A DNA stretch of 64,000 bases, from NCBI RefSeq assembly GCF_000766945.1, contig NZ_KN266207.1:279998-343997 (forward strand), read 5' to 3'. The DNA is from Cellvibrio mixtus subsp. mixtus J3-8 (GTDB lineage: Bacteria; Pseudomonadota; Gammaproteobacteria; Pseudomonadales; Cellvibrionaceae). The first letter of the stretch is position 1. Each line of letters starts with the position of its first letter. This document shows, piece after piece, positions 17,552 through 27,119 of this stretch. The position numbers and the translations under genes are program-made. The notes under the pieces are model-generated. The model saw nothing but the letters and a program-made list of their open reading frames with translations, did no database searches and was not told the origin of the DNA.

Positions 17552-20083
17552 TCAGCTTTTATTTTGCCAGGTAATTAATTGCAGTTCTGCCGGAACCAGT
17601 GCCGCTATGTGGGCGGGAATTACCCGCGCCGTAAAATCACTTAGCGGTCGATCTTCTGGCGTCGCCAATGTATAGCGCCATGCATGGGCATCGCTGCCCA
17701 AACTATATTGCAATTGCATATCGAGAATGGAGCCGGGAACAGGGTGGCCGCGCGCATCGATAATTGGATTGGCGATCAATTGAACACGCACTTCATCAGG
17801 TTGCAGGCCGCCAAGGCTTACTCGTAGCGATAGCTGGTTTTCTTCCTGTTGTAATTCTCCCAAATGGACTTCGTGCCAGTGCTGTTGCAAATGTAATTGC
17901 CAACGACGCAATTCGCCGGCCAACTGGAGAGCATTGTTTTGTCGTTCGCTGTAGCCTTTCGCGGCGGGGTGGTAATAATTTTCCACGTATTCGCGCAACA
18001 TACGATTGCTGCTAAAACGTGGCGTTAATTGGGCCATGCTGGTGCGCATCATTGCCAGCCATTGACGCGGCAGGTCCTCATGGTCGCGTTGATAAAAGCG
18101 CGGAATGATTTCTTCTTCCAGGCGTTTATAAAGTGCTTCGGCTTCGCGGCCATCGGCTTCGGGGGGATGCTCCTGGCCATCGCCAATCGCCCAGCCCAAT
18201 TCCGGTTGGTAGGCTTCTACCCACCAGCCATCCAGGCTCGATAAGTTTAATCCACCGTTCACCAATACTTTCATGCCACTGGTGCCGCTCGCCTCCCAGG
18301 GGCGACGCGGGTTATTAATCCAGACATCCACCCCCTGAATTAAATGTTGGGCGAGATCAATGTCGTAATCCTCCAGAAATACCAAATGTTTGCGCACGGT
18401 TTCGCGTTGCAAAAATGTTTGCCAGCGCTGCAATTTTTCTTTACCGATGTTATCGGCGGGATGCGCTTTGCCCGCGACCAATAATTGCACTGGATAGCGC
18501 GGGTTACACAGGATTCGCTCAAGCCTGTCCGGATCAAATAACAATAAGTCCGGGCGCTTGTATTCGGCAAAGCGCCGCGCGAAACCGAGCGTTAAAATGC
18601 TTGGGTCGAGTGGCATTTCCTGCGCAAGATCGCAGTGTTCGGAATGCGTTGATTCCTTGCGCCATTGGTGCAACAAACGCAAGCGCGTGTAGTCGACGAG
18701 GCTGCTACGCCCTTCATTGGCAACTTGCCAGAGTTGCTGGTCGCTGACTTCATCCAGCCGCGTTGGATTCAGTTCTGCCGGGTCTTTGCGCCAGCGATCC
18801 TTGCCGTAGAGTTGCGTCCAGAGTTGATCAGCAAGCGGTGAATCCCACGTGGGAATATGGACACCGTTGGTGACGTGGCCAACGGGGACTTCCCATTCAG
18901 GCCAGCGCGGGTAGAGCGGCTGGAAAATGCGGCGACTAACTGCACCGTGTAATGCGCTAACACCGTTGCTATGGGCGCAGGTGCGCATTGCCAGCCATGC
19001 CATATTAAAAGGCTCGTTTTCATCTTTGGGGTTGGCGCGGCCCAGGGCGATAACATCTTCTACCGTGATGCCCATTTCAGCACCGCTGTTATCCGCGTAG
19101 CGCCGCAATAATTCGGCGGGGTAACGATCAAACCCGGCTTCCACCGGTGTGTGCGTCGTGAATAAATTGCCCATGCGTGTGGCCCATAATCCTTGCCAGA
19201 AATCGCAGTTATTGCGTTTGCAATAGTGGCGAATGCGTTCAAGTGTGGCGAAGGCTGCATGACCTTCATTGAGGTGGCAAATATCTACTTCCAGGCCCAA
19301 TTTTTCCAGCAGGCGCCAGCCGCAAATTCCCAGCACAATTTCCTGCACCATACGCAACTCGCTGCCGCCACCGTACAGTTTGCTGGTAATGCCGCGATCG
19401 CTCGGTAAATTGCGTGGATCGTTGCTATCCAGCAAATATAATTTCACTCGTCCAACTTGTGCCAGCCATACCCGAAAACACACTTCGCGACAGAGGAAGT
19501 GCGCTTTTATAATTAACCAGCTACCGTCTACTGCGCGCAGTGGTTGCAACGGCAAGCTGCCGGGATCGTTGTACAAATAGGTTTCCTGTTGCCAACCTTG
19601 CCGATTAATGCTTTGGCGAAAATAACCCTCCTGATATAACAACCCCACACCAACCAGCGGCAAACCTAAATCGCTTGCGGTTTTTAAATAATCGCCCGCT
19701 AACATTCCCAATCCGCCGGCATACAACGGCAATGCATCGCAAATACCAAATTCCATGCTGAAATAAGCTACGCAGCGCAACGGGGAGTTGGGGTATTGGC
19801 GTTGATACCAGGCGGGTTCCTGTAAATTTTTTTGCCGCGCAGCAATTAATTTATCCAGCAGCGCCCGAAAATTTTTATCGGTGGAGAGTGCGGTGAAATG
19901 CTCATCGCTGGTGAGTTGCAAGACCAATACCGGGTTGTGGGAATAATTCCAGATGTCGGCGTTGATTTTGCACCAGAGTTCATCGCTAGCGTGATTCCAG
20001 CTCCAATTCAAATCCAGTGCGAGGGAATGCAATTCTTGCAAGTTTTCTGGCAGCGCACGATCAAATTGCGGCATAGCATCCAT
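17552..20083 (-). CDS. glgP: Alpha-glucan (glycogen/maltodextrin) phosphorylase
   Basis: 843 residues. Pyridoxal-phosphate-dependent phosphorolysis of alpha-1,4-glucan to glucose-1-phosphate in the cytoplasm. The N-terminus (LQELHSLALDLNWSWNHASDELW) is the DUF3417 segment that marks the 'alternative' phosphorylase subfamily (TIGR02094 type) rather than the E. coli GlgP/MalP type. The catalytic domain contains CHLNEGHAAFATLERI, FTTHTPVEAGFDRY and the PLP site EASGTSGMKVLVNGG, with the cofactor Lys near residue 605. The ATG at 20083 lies 34 bp after the stop of the D-lactate dehydrogenase-like gene, so the two are probably co-transcribed, joining glucan breakdown to fermentative NADH reoxidation. 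Coding extends to TGA at 17552. Confidence 0.93.
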   Translation of the reverse strand: MDAMPQFDRALPENLQELHSLALDLNWSWNHASDELWCKINADIWNYSHNPVLVLQLTSDEHFTALSTDKNFRALLDKLIAARQKNLQEPAWYQRQYPNSPLRCVAYFSMEFGICDALPLYAGGLGMLAGDYLKTASDLGLPLVGVGLLYQEGYFRQSINRQGWQQETYLYNDPGSLPLQPLRAVDGSWLIIKAHFLCREVCFRVWLAQVGRVKLYLLDSNDPRNLPSDRGITSKLYGGGSELRMVQEIVLGICGWRLLEKLGLEVDICHLNEGHAAFATLERIRHYCKRNNCDFWQGLWATRMGNLFTTHTPVEAGFDRYPAELLRRYADNSGAEMGITVEDVIALGRANPKDENEPFNMAWLAMRTCAHSNGVSALHGAVSRRIFQPLYPRWPEWEVPVGHVTNGVHIPTWDSPLADQLWTQLYGKDRWRKDPAELNPTRLDEVSDQQLWQVANEGRSSLVDYTRLRLLHQWRKESTHSEHCDLAQEMPLDPSILTLGFARRFAEYKRPDLLLFDPDRLERILCNPRYPVQLLVAGKAHPADNIGKEKLQRWQTFLQRETVRKHLVFLEDYDIDLAQHLIQGVDVWINNPRRPWEASGTSGMKVLVNGGLNLSSLDGWWVEAYQPELGWAIGDGQEHPPEADGREAEALYKRLEEEIIPRFYQRDHEDLPRQWLAMMRTSMAQLTPRFSSNRMLREYVENYYHPAAKGYSERQNNALQLAGELRRWQLHLQQHWHEVHLGELQQEENQLSLRVSLGGLQPDEVRVQLIANPIIDARGHPVPGSILDMQLQYSLGSDAHAWRYTLATPEDRPLSDFTARVIPAHIAALVPAELQLITWQNKS

Positions 20084-20117
20084 CCTTCGCCCGGCCGGGC
20101 GTTGACAGGGGCGGTGA

Positions 20118-21116
20118 TTAACCCACTAGCACCATGTTTGAAAAATCGTTTTGTTCAAAATAGCGAATATTGTCGAGGGTGATGCGTGCAATGGTTGTTA
20201 ATGCTTCGCGCGTAAAAAATGCCTGGTGGCCGGTAACGACTACATTGGGAAATGTCATCAGGCGCGCAAAAATATCGTCTTGCAATAAACTGTTTGAATT
20301 GTCCTCAAAAAATAAATTGGCTTCTTCTTCGTAAACATCCAGGCCCAAATAGCCAACGTTTTTATTTTTTAAACCGGCAATAACTGCTCGTGTGTCAATT
20401 AACCCGCCGCGACTGGTATTGATTAACATCACCCCCGCTTTCATTTGGTCGATTGTGGTGGCATTGATCAAATGGTGGGTGTGTATATTTAGCGGGCAAT
20501 GCAATGAAATAATATCGGCGGCGGGCCATAAATCTTCCAATGCAACGTAAGTGACTCCACTGGCGGCGAGCGCGGGGTCAGGTTGCAGATCATAGGCAAT
20601 TACTTCGCAACCTATGCCTTGCATAATGCGTGCAAACGTATGGCCGATTTTTCCGGTGCCAATTACGCCCACCGTTTTATTGACCAAATCAAAACCGAGC
20701 AAACCGTTAAGGGAATAGTCATTGTCGTGAACACGGCGATAAGCGCGATGCAATTGGCGATTCAGCATCAGTATTAATGCCAGTGCATGTTCTGCTACCG
20801 CGTGAGGAGAATATTCAGCCACGCGCGCGATTTTAATATCCAGTTTTTTGGCTTCTGCCAAATCCACCTGGTTAAACCCGGCACAGCGCAATGCCACAAG
20901 TTTCACACCGGATTTTGCTAATTGTTGCAGAACGGTTGCATCCAGTTGATCGTTCACAAAACAACATACGGCAGCGCAGCCCTGGGCTAGTAATGTGGAG
21001 TGCTGGTTGAGTTGGGCTTCATGGAAAATTAACTGCAGTGGCGTCTCCAGGTTATTATTGGCGGCGGTTAAAAATTCGCGGTCATAGGTTTTACTACTGA
21101 ATACAGCCACTTTCAT
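20118..21116 (-). CDS. ldhA: D-lactate dehydrogenase (D-isomer-specific 2-hydroxyacid dehydrogenase)
   Basis: 332 residues, matching fermentative LdhA (about 330). Reduces pyruvate to D-lactate with NADH. The Rossmann motif is GVIGTGKIGHTFARIMQGIG (about residues 149-168). The catalytic triad is visible as Arg in NTSRGGLID, Glu in LDVYEEEA and His in VTGHQAFFTREAL. The N-terminal MKVAVFSSKTYDREF matches LdhA proteins. It precedes the glucan phosphorylase gene by 34 bp on the same strand. The 139-bp upstream gap contains two nearby copies of AAAGGATGTTTATA (about 21157-21185), a possible operator or a local duplication. Confidence 0.9.
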   Translation of the reverse strand: MKVAVFSSKTYDREFLTAANNNLETPLQLIFHEAQLNQHSTLLAQGCAAVCCFVNDQLDATVLQQLAKSGVKLVALRCAGFNQVDLAEAKKLDIKIARVAEYSPHAVAEHALALILMLNRQLHRAYRRVHDNDYSLNGLLGFDLVNKTVGVIGTGKIGHTFARIMQGIGCEVIAYDLQPDPALAASGVTYVALEDLWPAADIISLHCPLNIHTHHLINATTIDQMKAGVMLINTSRGGLIDTRAVIAGLKNKNVGYLGLDVYEEEANLFFEDNSNSLLQDDIFARLMTFPNVVVTGHQAFFTREALTTIARITLDNIRYFEQNDFSNMVLVG

Positions 21117-21255
21117 AATGCACCATTTTTATAAACGAATGTCTTGTTGCTATCAAAGGATGTTTATAGACCAAAGGATGTTTATAAACAGACTCTATAA
21201 ATGCTGTGTTACAGAGTCTAGCCCTGAATTTGATGGCGGGTTTGTAATTTGGTAA

Positions 21256-21837
21256 TTAGCTGCCATTGTGCAATGGTGGCGGGGTAATTATGCGCGCAGC
21301 CTGTTGCAACAATTCGCTAATTGCGCGGGCGATGGCAGCAGAATTTGCACGGGAGTCCTGGCGCAGTTTTATTCGCTGGCTACCCAATACTGCTCTGGTT
21401 TGTACATTGATCCAGTCTATATTGGCCTCAAACACCAGATGATCCGTGAAGGCGTCCAACCGTTGAATGTCGATTTTGATTGAGTAATTCGGGCGTTGGT
21501 TATTAGGCCAGGGAAATTGTAATACCCTCCAATCGGTATGTGCCGCTTGTAATTCCAATGCAAGCACGCGAGTGATTCCACGTTCCAGCGGTTCTGCCCA
21601 ATAGTGGTTATCTAATAAAATTAATTGTTGCGGTGTTTTCCAATAACCAATTTTATTTTGCTGTAAATATTCCGGAATTATCACCGGGCCTATACCCACA
21701 AACTGGTTCACCGGTGTTTGCGCTGTTATGTTGAAATCTGCCTCACTTGCGCTCAATGCAAAGTATTCCCTTCGTGGTGAGTTCTGGCACGCGCAAATAG
21801 CCAGGGTAATGACAACCAACAAAATTTTGTGTCCCAT
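21256..21837 (-). CDS. ABC-type transport auxiliary lipoprotein, PqiC/YmbA-like
   Basis: 193 residues. The N-terminus is a lipoprotein signal with acylated Cys near residue 17 (ICAC). The rest fits the PqiC/YmbA family: YFALSASEADF, VGIGPVIIPEYLQQ, WAEPLERGITRVLALEL and a C-terminal ISELLQQAARII. These outer-membrane lipoproteins partner MCE-domain tunnels that span the periplasm. It is the last gene of the four-gene minus-strand operon, 3 bp after the MCE gene. Confidence 0.85.
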   Translation of the reverse strand: MGHKILLVVITLAICACQNSPRREYFALSASEADFNITAQTPVNQFVGIGPVIIPEYLQQNKIGYWKTPQQLILLDNHYWAEPLERGITRVLALELQAAHTDWRVLQFPWPNNQRPNYSIKIDIQRLDAFTDHLVFEANIDWINVQTRAVLGSQRIKLRQDSRANSAAIARAISELLQQAARIITPPPLHNGS

Positions 21838-21840
21838 GTA

Positions 21841-22812
21841 TTAATTCTCCTCCAATATTTTTTTGCCGCGTAACAACGATTCAGGTTGTTGATCCACTGT
21901 ATCACTTAAATTGCGCAATGCATTGGCTGAGCGGCTGACATCTTTCAAAGTGCGGTTGAGTTGGTATACCAGCGGCGAATCTTCAGCGAGGGTTGTATCC
22001 AGTGTTTGTGCGGTGGCATTAAATTGATCAAGGGTTTTTTGCAGCAGCACCAGTGTTTCATTCAGGTTGTTGGTGATGGCAGGTGCTTGTGCATTAAGCG
22101 ATTTCAACAGTACTGTTAATTCCCCGGTGGTTTTATTTAATCCCTGGCTGATATTGTTAACATCAGTGCGTAAATTGATAGCAGTTTGATCGATAGAGTC
22201 CGCTGCTTTTTTAACACTGCCCAGGGTTTCTTCTACTGCGCCGCTTTCAACCAGTTTGGCAATATTTCCGCTTAATTTTTCCAGGTTGTCGATAACGCCT
22301 TTGATGTTAAGGTCTTGCAATGTTTCGGCAATTTCCTCGAATTCGGTGCCTACTGTGGGTAACTCCAGGTGGTCATGTTGGAAGCCGTAAATTTTCGACG
22401 GGGTGTCAGGGAAAAAATCCAGTTCTACGTAGAGCAACCCGGTGAGAAAGCTTTGGTAATTTAATTGGGCACGCAAACCGCGCGTGATTGCATCTTCAAA
22501 AAAATCGCGGTCTACATCGCCTCCTTTGCGATTAATGCGCTGCAATGCAAGATCAGCAGTGACTGCGGTGAGTACATTTTTGTCATCACTTTGGAAATTA
22601 ATCTGGATAGCAGAAATTTCGCCGAGCACAACGCCTTTTAATTTAATGGGCGCGCCGACCTGCAAGCCTTGCACTGAACCTTCAAAATACATGATGACCC
22701 GCTCCTTATGGGAAAAGAGCTGGCCGCCGGAAAAAAATAACAGTGCAACAAATACCAGCGCAATCGCACCGACAATAAATGCACCTATGGCAACAGATTT
22801 GGGTTTGCTCAT
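21841..22812 (-). CDS. MCE/MlaD-family lipid transport protein
   Basis: 323 residues. One N-terminal transmembrane helix (IGAFIVGAIALVFVALLFF), then a single MCE domain (VIMYFEGSVQGLQVGAPIKLKGVVLGEI, about residues 40-115), then a long helical C-terminal region rich in heptad-like sequence (residues ~150-320), as in PqiB- and Mce-type tunnels. It probably forms a hexameric ring passing phospholipids between membranes. I chose ATG at 22812 because AAGGAG lies four bases upstream; an upstream in-frame start at 22842 would overlap the ATPase gene further. It is longer than E. coli MlaD (183 aa) and closer to Pseudomonas Ttg2C or mycobacterial-like forms. Confidence 0.9.
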   Translation of the reverse strand: MSKPKSVAIGAFIVGAIALVFVALLFFSGGQLFSHKERVIMYFEGSVQGLQVGAPIKLKGVVLGEISAIQINFQSDDKNVLTAVTADLALQRINRKGGDVDRDFFEDAITRGLRAQLNYQSFLTGLLYVELDFFPDTPSKIYGFQHDHLELPTVGTEFEEIAETLQDLNIKGVIDNLEKLSGNIAKLVESGAVEETLGSVKKAADSIDQTAINLRTDVNNISQGLNKTTGELTVLLKSLNAQAPAITNNLNETLVLLQKTLDQFNATAQTLDTTLAEDSPLVYQLNRTLKDVSRSANALRNLSDTVDQQPESLLRGKKILEEN

Positions 22813-22822
22813 AAAACTCCTT

Positions 22823-23581
22823 TTACCGCGCGGTACCTGCACGGCTTAGAAATTGTCGGACTTTTTCCTGTTCACTGTGTTCCAGCAACTGTTTCGGGTC
22901 GCCTGAATCCAGCATGGTTTTCGCTTGTGCGTCCAGGAATACAGAGTTTGTGCCAATAGATAAAATACTCGGTAATTCATGGGACACAATAATCACTGTG
23001 GAATTCAACGCTTTGCAAATCTGCACAATCAACTGATCCAGCCGCAATGAGCTGATCGGGTCCAATCCGGCAGAAGGCTCATCAAAAAATAATAACTGCG
23101 GATCAAGCGCAATGGCGCGCGCAAGGCCGGCGCGTTTGTGCATGCCGCCACTTAATTCGGATGGATAAAATGCCTCGTATCCAGCCAAGCCCACCAGCGC
23201 TAATTTATAAGCAACAGTTTCAGCGATTTGTGCTTCGGATAAATCGGTATACAGCTGCATGGGCAGGGCAACATTTTCAGCGAGTGTCATGCTGGAAAAA
23301 AGTGCACCGGACTGATAAGTAATACCCCAGCGTTGCAGCAGCTTTAATTGGGTATCTTCATCCGACTGATAAAAATTTACGCCTTCGTATAACACTTCGC
23401 CTTTACTGGGAGCGATCAAGCCAATCATGTGTTTTAGCAATGTGGTTTTGCCACAGCCACTGCCGCCGATGATAAAAAAAATATCGTTTTTTTGAATATC
23501 AAAATTCAAGTTTTCCTGCACCACGCGGCTGCCATAACCGATGTTTAAATTGCGTACGCTGATAAAAGGCGCGGTATCCAC
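22823..23581 (-). CDS. ABC transporter ATPase, MlaF-like
   Basis: 252 residues. Complete nucleotide-binding domain: Walker A GGSGCGKTT (about residues 38-46), Q-loop ITYQSGALFSSMT, signature LSGGMHKRAGLARA, Walker B LLFFDEPSAGLDP and the switch His in VSHEL. The Q-loop and signature are those of MlaF/Mkl ATPases, which drive lipid movement through MlaE-type permeases. Start codon is GTG at 23581, two bases after the permease stop. Its 3' end lies just upstream of the MCE gene start. Confidence 0.92.
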   Translation of the reverse strand: MDTAPFISVRNLNIGYGSRVVQENLNFDIQKNDIFFIIGGSGCGKTTLLKHMIGLIAPSKGEVLYEGVNFYQSDEDTQLKLLQRWGITYQSGALFSSMTLAENVALPMQLYTDLSEAQIAETVAYKLALVGLAGYEAFYPSELSGGMHKRAGLARAIALDPQLLFFDEPSAGLDPISSLRLDQLIVQICKALNSTVIIVSHELPSILSIGTNSVFLDAQAKTMLDSGDPKQLLEHSEQEKVRQFLSRAGTAR

Positions 23582-23583
23582 GA

Positions 23584-24744
23584 TTAAATTCCCATTTTGT
23601 CATAGAGAATATTGAATGCTGCATCGGCGACCACCAGGTACACAATTGCACGCACCACAGCATTGGTTGCCGCCATCCCCACCGCGTCGGAATTGCGGCC
23701 GCAATAAATACCGGCCTGGCATCCGGCCAGTGCAATTAAAATGCCGAAGAAAATACTTTTTATTAAACCGGTGGTGATATCAACCCAATCTACCGCGCCT
23801 TGTGTTTGCAAAATATATTGCAGGAAATTTACATCCATACTGGTGGCGACTATAGCGCCGCCGATGATGCCGATCACATCAGCGTAAATACATAGCAGCG
23901 GCATTACCAGTACCAATGCAATCAAACGTGGCAACACTAAAAATTCCATGGTGGAAATGCCCATGGTTTTTAATGCATCGATTTCTTCGTTCACTTGCAT
24001 GGTGCCTAATTGCGCCGCGTATGCAGCGCCGGTTCGGCCAGCCATAATTACAGCGGTCATCAATGCGCCCATTTCGCGCACCATGCCGATCGCTACCAGG
24101 TCTGCCACATAAACCTGCGCGCCCAGTTGGCGCAATTGCACGGAACCCAGGTACGCGAGGATCATCCCGACCAGCAATGCAATCAGGGTCACAATTGCCA
24201 ATGCGCGGGGCCCGGATTGTTCGATAAAAAATAAAATATCCTGTCGTCGTGTTTTGGCATTACCGCGAAACCAGGCTCCAAGTGCGAGTGTAACTTCACC
24301 GATAAACGCAAAGGTAGTTTCTGCGCCGTGCTGCACGCTGTGTACGACTCTTAATAACGTTTTCCACAGGCTGGTAGTGTCGTTGGTTTTAGACGATTGA
24401 TACGGGGGAATGCTGGTGGCGAGATTTAATAATTGTTGTAAACCATCGGGGGTTTGCTGCAAATCCAGTTGGGTGTTTTGTTGTTCGCACTGGCGGGATA
24501 ACTGCAATAATGTAATAGCCAGGCTGGAATCCCATGCCTCTAGCTCTTTGGTATTTACGATAATTGTATTGCATTGCCCTGGCAGTGCCGCTATCAACTC
24601 AGTGGTTGCGGGCGTATTTCCCAAACGCCAGGTACCCGCCAGGTATAGTGTGCAGCGGGCGCTGGTTTGATCAGCGTCTTGTTCGACTCTATAGAGCAAG
24701 GCGTCTTCCTGTACGATGTGAATAAAATGGTTATTTGTCAGCAT
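23584..24744 (-). CDS. MlaE-type permease with fused N-terminal STAS domain
   Basis: 386 residues. The first ~110 residues resemble a STAS domain (LIAALPGQCNTIIVNTKELEAWDSSLAITLLQL), the role played by the separate MlaB protein in E. coli. The rest is the MlaE permease fold with VTLIALLVGMILAYLGS, the conserved GRTGAAYAAQLGTMQVNEEIDAL motif and several membrane helices. First gene of the operon permease-ATPase-MCE-lipoprotein. No MlaC-like periplasmic carrier is present, which fits a Pqi/Mce-type bridge carrying phospholipid directly between membranes. Direction of transport cannot be told from sequence. Confidence 0.9.
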   Translation of the reverse strand: MLTNNHFIHIVQEDALLYRVEQDADQTSARCTLYLAGTWRLGNTPATTELIAALPGQCNTIIVNTKELEAWDSSLAITLLQLSRQCEQQNTQLDLQQTPDGLQQLLNLATSIPPYQSSKTNDTTSLWKTLLRVVHSVQHGAETTFAFIGEVTLALGAWFRGNAKTRRQDILFFIEQSGPRALAIVTLIALLVGMILAYLGSVQLRQLGAQVYVADLVAIGMVREMGALMTAVIMAGRTGAAYAAQLGTMQVNEEIDALKTMGISTMEFLVLPRLIALVLVMPLLCIYADVIGIIGGAIVATSMDVNFLQYILQTQGAVDWVDITTGLIKSIFFGILIALAGCQAGIYCGRNSDAVGMAATNAVVRAIVYLVVADAAFNILYDKMGI

Positions 24745-25062
24745 AGCTAATTGATCATAGTCCTATGACCGTGAAAATTGAAACCGTTCACCCTGGCGTT
24801 ACACTTTTTATTGGCCAGTCTTTGATTTCTATCAGATGGATAACCCGAATTCGAAGGGCTACAAGGTTTTGCACATCGGCGGCTTGCAGAAGCGTACATC
24901 TATAACCATAAAATAATAAAGAAAAGGTAAATAATCCGGGGGTGATAAGCAATTTTGGTATGCTATACACCGTTGCGCAAAGGACCCGTTTGAATCTACG
25001 CGCTTTCAAATGAACATTTTTTATGATGTTCACATCCATTGAATGTTAATGATTGATTATTT
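24745..25062. other. Divergent intergenic region
   Basis: About 318 bp between the minus-strand lipid transport operon and a plus-strand small membrane protein. An extended -10-like element TGCTATAC is present at 24961-24968 for the plus-strand gene, with no good -35. A short inverted repeat (ATGAACAT...ATGTTCAC, about 25009-25032) precedes the start. I see no gene. Confidence 0.4.
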
Positions 25063-25431
25063 ATGGCCAGATTATTATTCAAGCTCGCCCAGGTGCCGGC
25101 GGATGAAGCGCAGGAAATTCGTGCGTTGCTGGATGAACACCAGATTCATTATTACGAAACCGACGCAGGTTTTTTTCGGGTGGGGCTTGATGCAATCTGG
25201 TTGGGTGATAACTCGCAGGAAAAGCACGCACGTGAATTAATCCGTACCTACCAGCAAGAGCGCGCTGCACGTCAACAAGCAACTTATGCAGAGTTGGTAG
25301 AGGCGGGGCAAGTGCCCAGCCTATGGCAACATTTTTGCGCGCAGCCGATTCGGTTTTTATTATTGGTCTGTGCGATTATTTTTGTTACGGCCTTAACCCT
25401 GGTGCCGTTTTTAATGTTGCTGAAAATTTAA
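25063..25431 (+). CDS. Small C-terminally anchored membrane protein, DUF6164-like
   Basis: 122 residues. The N-terminal ~85 residues are soluble and charged (FKLAQVPADEAQEIRALLDEHQIHYYETDAGFF, then a WLGDNSQEKHARELI helix). One long or two short membrane helices follow at residues ~95-120 (FLLLVCAIIFVTALTLVPFLMLL). The N-terminal part resembles the 'putative signal transducing protein' fold with a ferredoxin-like layout found in DUF6164 or DUF2007-type proteins; that is a family recollection. It ends 22 bp before the convergent PTPS-like gene. Function unknown. Confidence 0.75.
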   Translation: MARLLFKLAQVPADEAQEIRALLDEHQIHYYETDAGFFRVGLDAIWLGDNSQEKHARELIRTYQQERAARQQATYAELVEAGQVPSLWQHFCAQPIRFLLLVCAIIFVTALTLVPFLMLLKI

Positions 25432-25453
25432 TTAAAACGCCGGTTGTTTAAGC

Positions 25454-26302
25454 TCAGGCTTCAGCGATGGCCCCCTTGCCGATGCCTTCATAGGCTTTAA
25501 CGCGGATAAAGGTTTCCGGATTTGCCTGGCGGGTTTTGTGTGCGATGTGCCAGGCAATAAACTCTACTGTGCTGTCGGTATCAATCAAATAACAGCAGCG
25601 TTGGGGCAGGGTAATTTCAAACGGCCCTTGCTGGGCATCGTAAGCAAAACGGTAATAATCAATATCGTCAAATTGCGGTCTGCCGACAATATCCTCGCGC
25701 GTGCCAATATAAATATCTTCCCATGCATCCGCCCAATGCTGTTCCAGCAGCGGCGATTTTTTACCATTAGCCCAAATATCAATGCGCGACCTGTGGCCAT
25801 GGGCGATACGTTGGCAATTGCCCAAATGCTTTTTCAGTCCGTGGCTGTAATGATAATAGGCACCCTCGATATTCTCGATGCTGAAGTCCAGCTCCAGGCG
25901 CACGCTCACCGGAAAATGTTGTTTCAATTGGGTGATACACCAGGTTGCAATTGTTTCCGGTGTTAACTCTTCAGCATCAACCAGGGCGATAGCATCGCGC
26001 GGTGAACGCGTACTAATAAATTCGCCTTTAGCACCGAATTTCCATTCGATAGTCAGGTAATCGTTCTCTTCGACAATGCGAATATTGGGTGAGCGCACCG
26101 GTACCGCGAGACGGTGATCCAGCTCGTCATCCAGCCATTTTCGGGTGATTTTCTTCACGGTGCCGAAGTCGCATACCATGCCTTGTTCATCCAGTTCTCC
26201 CAGCAAACGCACATTCGCGAGCCAGGTTTCGCCCAGCAAACCGCGAAGCGGATCCAGGAAACTGAAATCGACGTTAGTGAGGTTATCGACAAACAACAAC
26301 AT
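25454..26302 (-). CDS. Two-domain 6-pyruvoyl-tetrahydropterin synthase/QueD-like protein
   Basis: About 282 residues, twice the length of a single PTPS or QueD domain. The first half has the LDEQGMVCDFGTVKK and WLDDELDHRLAVP elements of the family but no HxH metal pair. The second half carries CQRIAHGHRSRIDIW, matching the zinc-binding HGH region of PTPS. Such tandem forms in gammaproteobacteria are annotated as 6-carboxytetrahydropterin synthases, but the real reaction is uncertain. I chose ATG at 26302, where the conserved region begins (MLLFVDNLTNVDF); an in-frame ATG at 26338 would add 12 residues. Neither has a strong ribosome-binding site. No other queuosine or pterin gene lies nearby. 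Confidence 0.8.
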   Translation of the reverse strand: MLLFVDNLTNVDFSFLDPLRGLLGETWLANVRLLGELDEQGMVCDFGTVKKITRKWLDDELDHRLAVPVRSPNIRIVEENDYLTIEWKFGAKGEFISTRSPRDAIALVDAEELTPETIATWCITQLKQHFPVSVRLELDFSIENIEGAYYHYSHGLKKHLGNCQRIAHGHRSRIDIWANGKKSPLLEQHWADAWEDIYIGTREDIVGRPQFDDIDYYRFAYDAQQGPFEITLPQRCCYLIDTDSTVEFIAWHIAHKTRQANPETFIRVKAYEGIGKGAIAEA

Positions 26303-26556
26303 AGCAAAACCATTCGGGTAATTCAGAAGGGCGCACATGATACCACTTCATTGTCAGGGTTTGTTCGGTGGGTTCAGGCTGTGAACAGTGTCCGTCTGGC
26401 GTAATTTATCTCACGTTCATTTTCGCCCTACGGAGATCTCTGGTCTATTCTCAAGTGATTGATGAATCAGGAGCTTTATTACTTCCTGGATAATATGGGT
26501 TTAAGGTTTGGTGTTCTTGCCTCCGGCGTAGCCAGGGGAGATCAGGGGAGGTCTGT

Positions 26557-27119
26557 TTGATTGCGTGGTTGGGATTAATAAGGAGTTTGCGCCGATGCCT
26601 CGTGTCCGGCGCCGCGCTCATATTGATGGGGCAAAGCCTGAGTGTATCGGCGCAAGCATCCGAGGCGGGGTTGCGGGTGGCGTTTGTCTATAACTTCCTC
26701 AAATTTATTGAATGGCCTGAGCTGCAAGGCAATGAGTTGTTCCTGTGTGCAGTAGGCGCGCAGGATGCGACTCGCCAATCGCTCGCTCAAATTGATGGCA
26801 AGAGCACCCAGAAAGTCAATATCAAGGTGTTATTCCTGGATGAGGCGAGTGGGCTGGAGCAACACTTTAGCCGTTGCAACCTGGTGTATGTCCCTGTGTC
26901 CGGTGCCGATCATCAGCTACCGGCAACTATACCCGTCGGTGTGCTGCTGGTCGTTGATGATCCTGCGCAGGAAGACGCGCGCATGGGGATCGCCCTTACG
27001 CGCACAGCGGAAAACCGCATCGAGTTTTCTATCAACGATTCAGCCATCAAACAGGCGGGAGTTAAAGTCAGTAGCCAATTGCTCAAGCTGGCCAAAAAGC
27101 AACCCGGGGGAGCCAGCTG

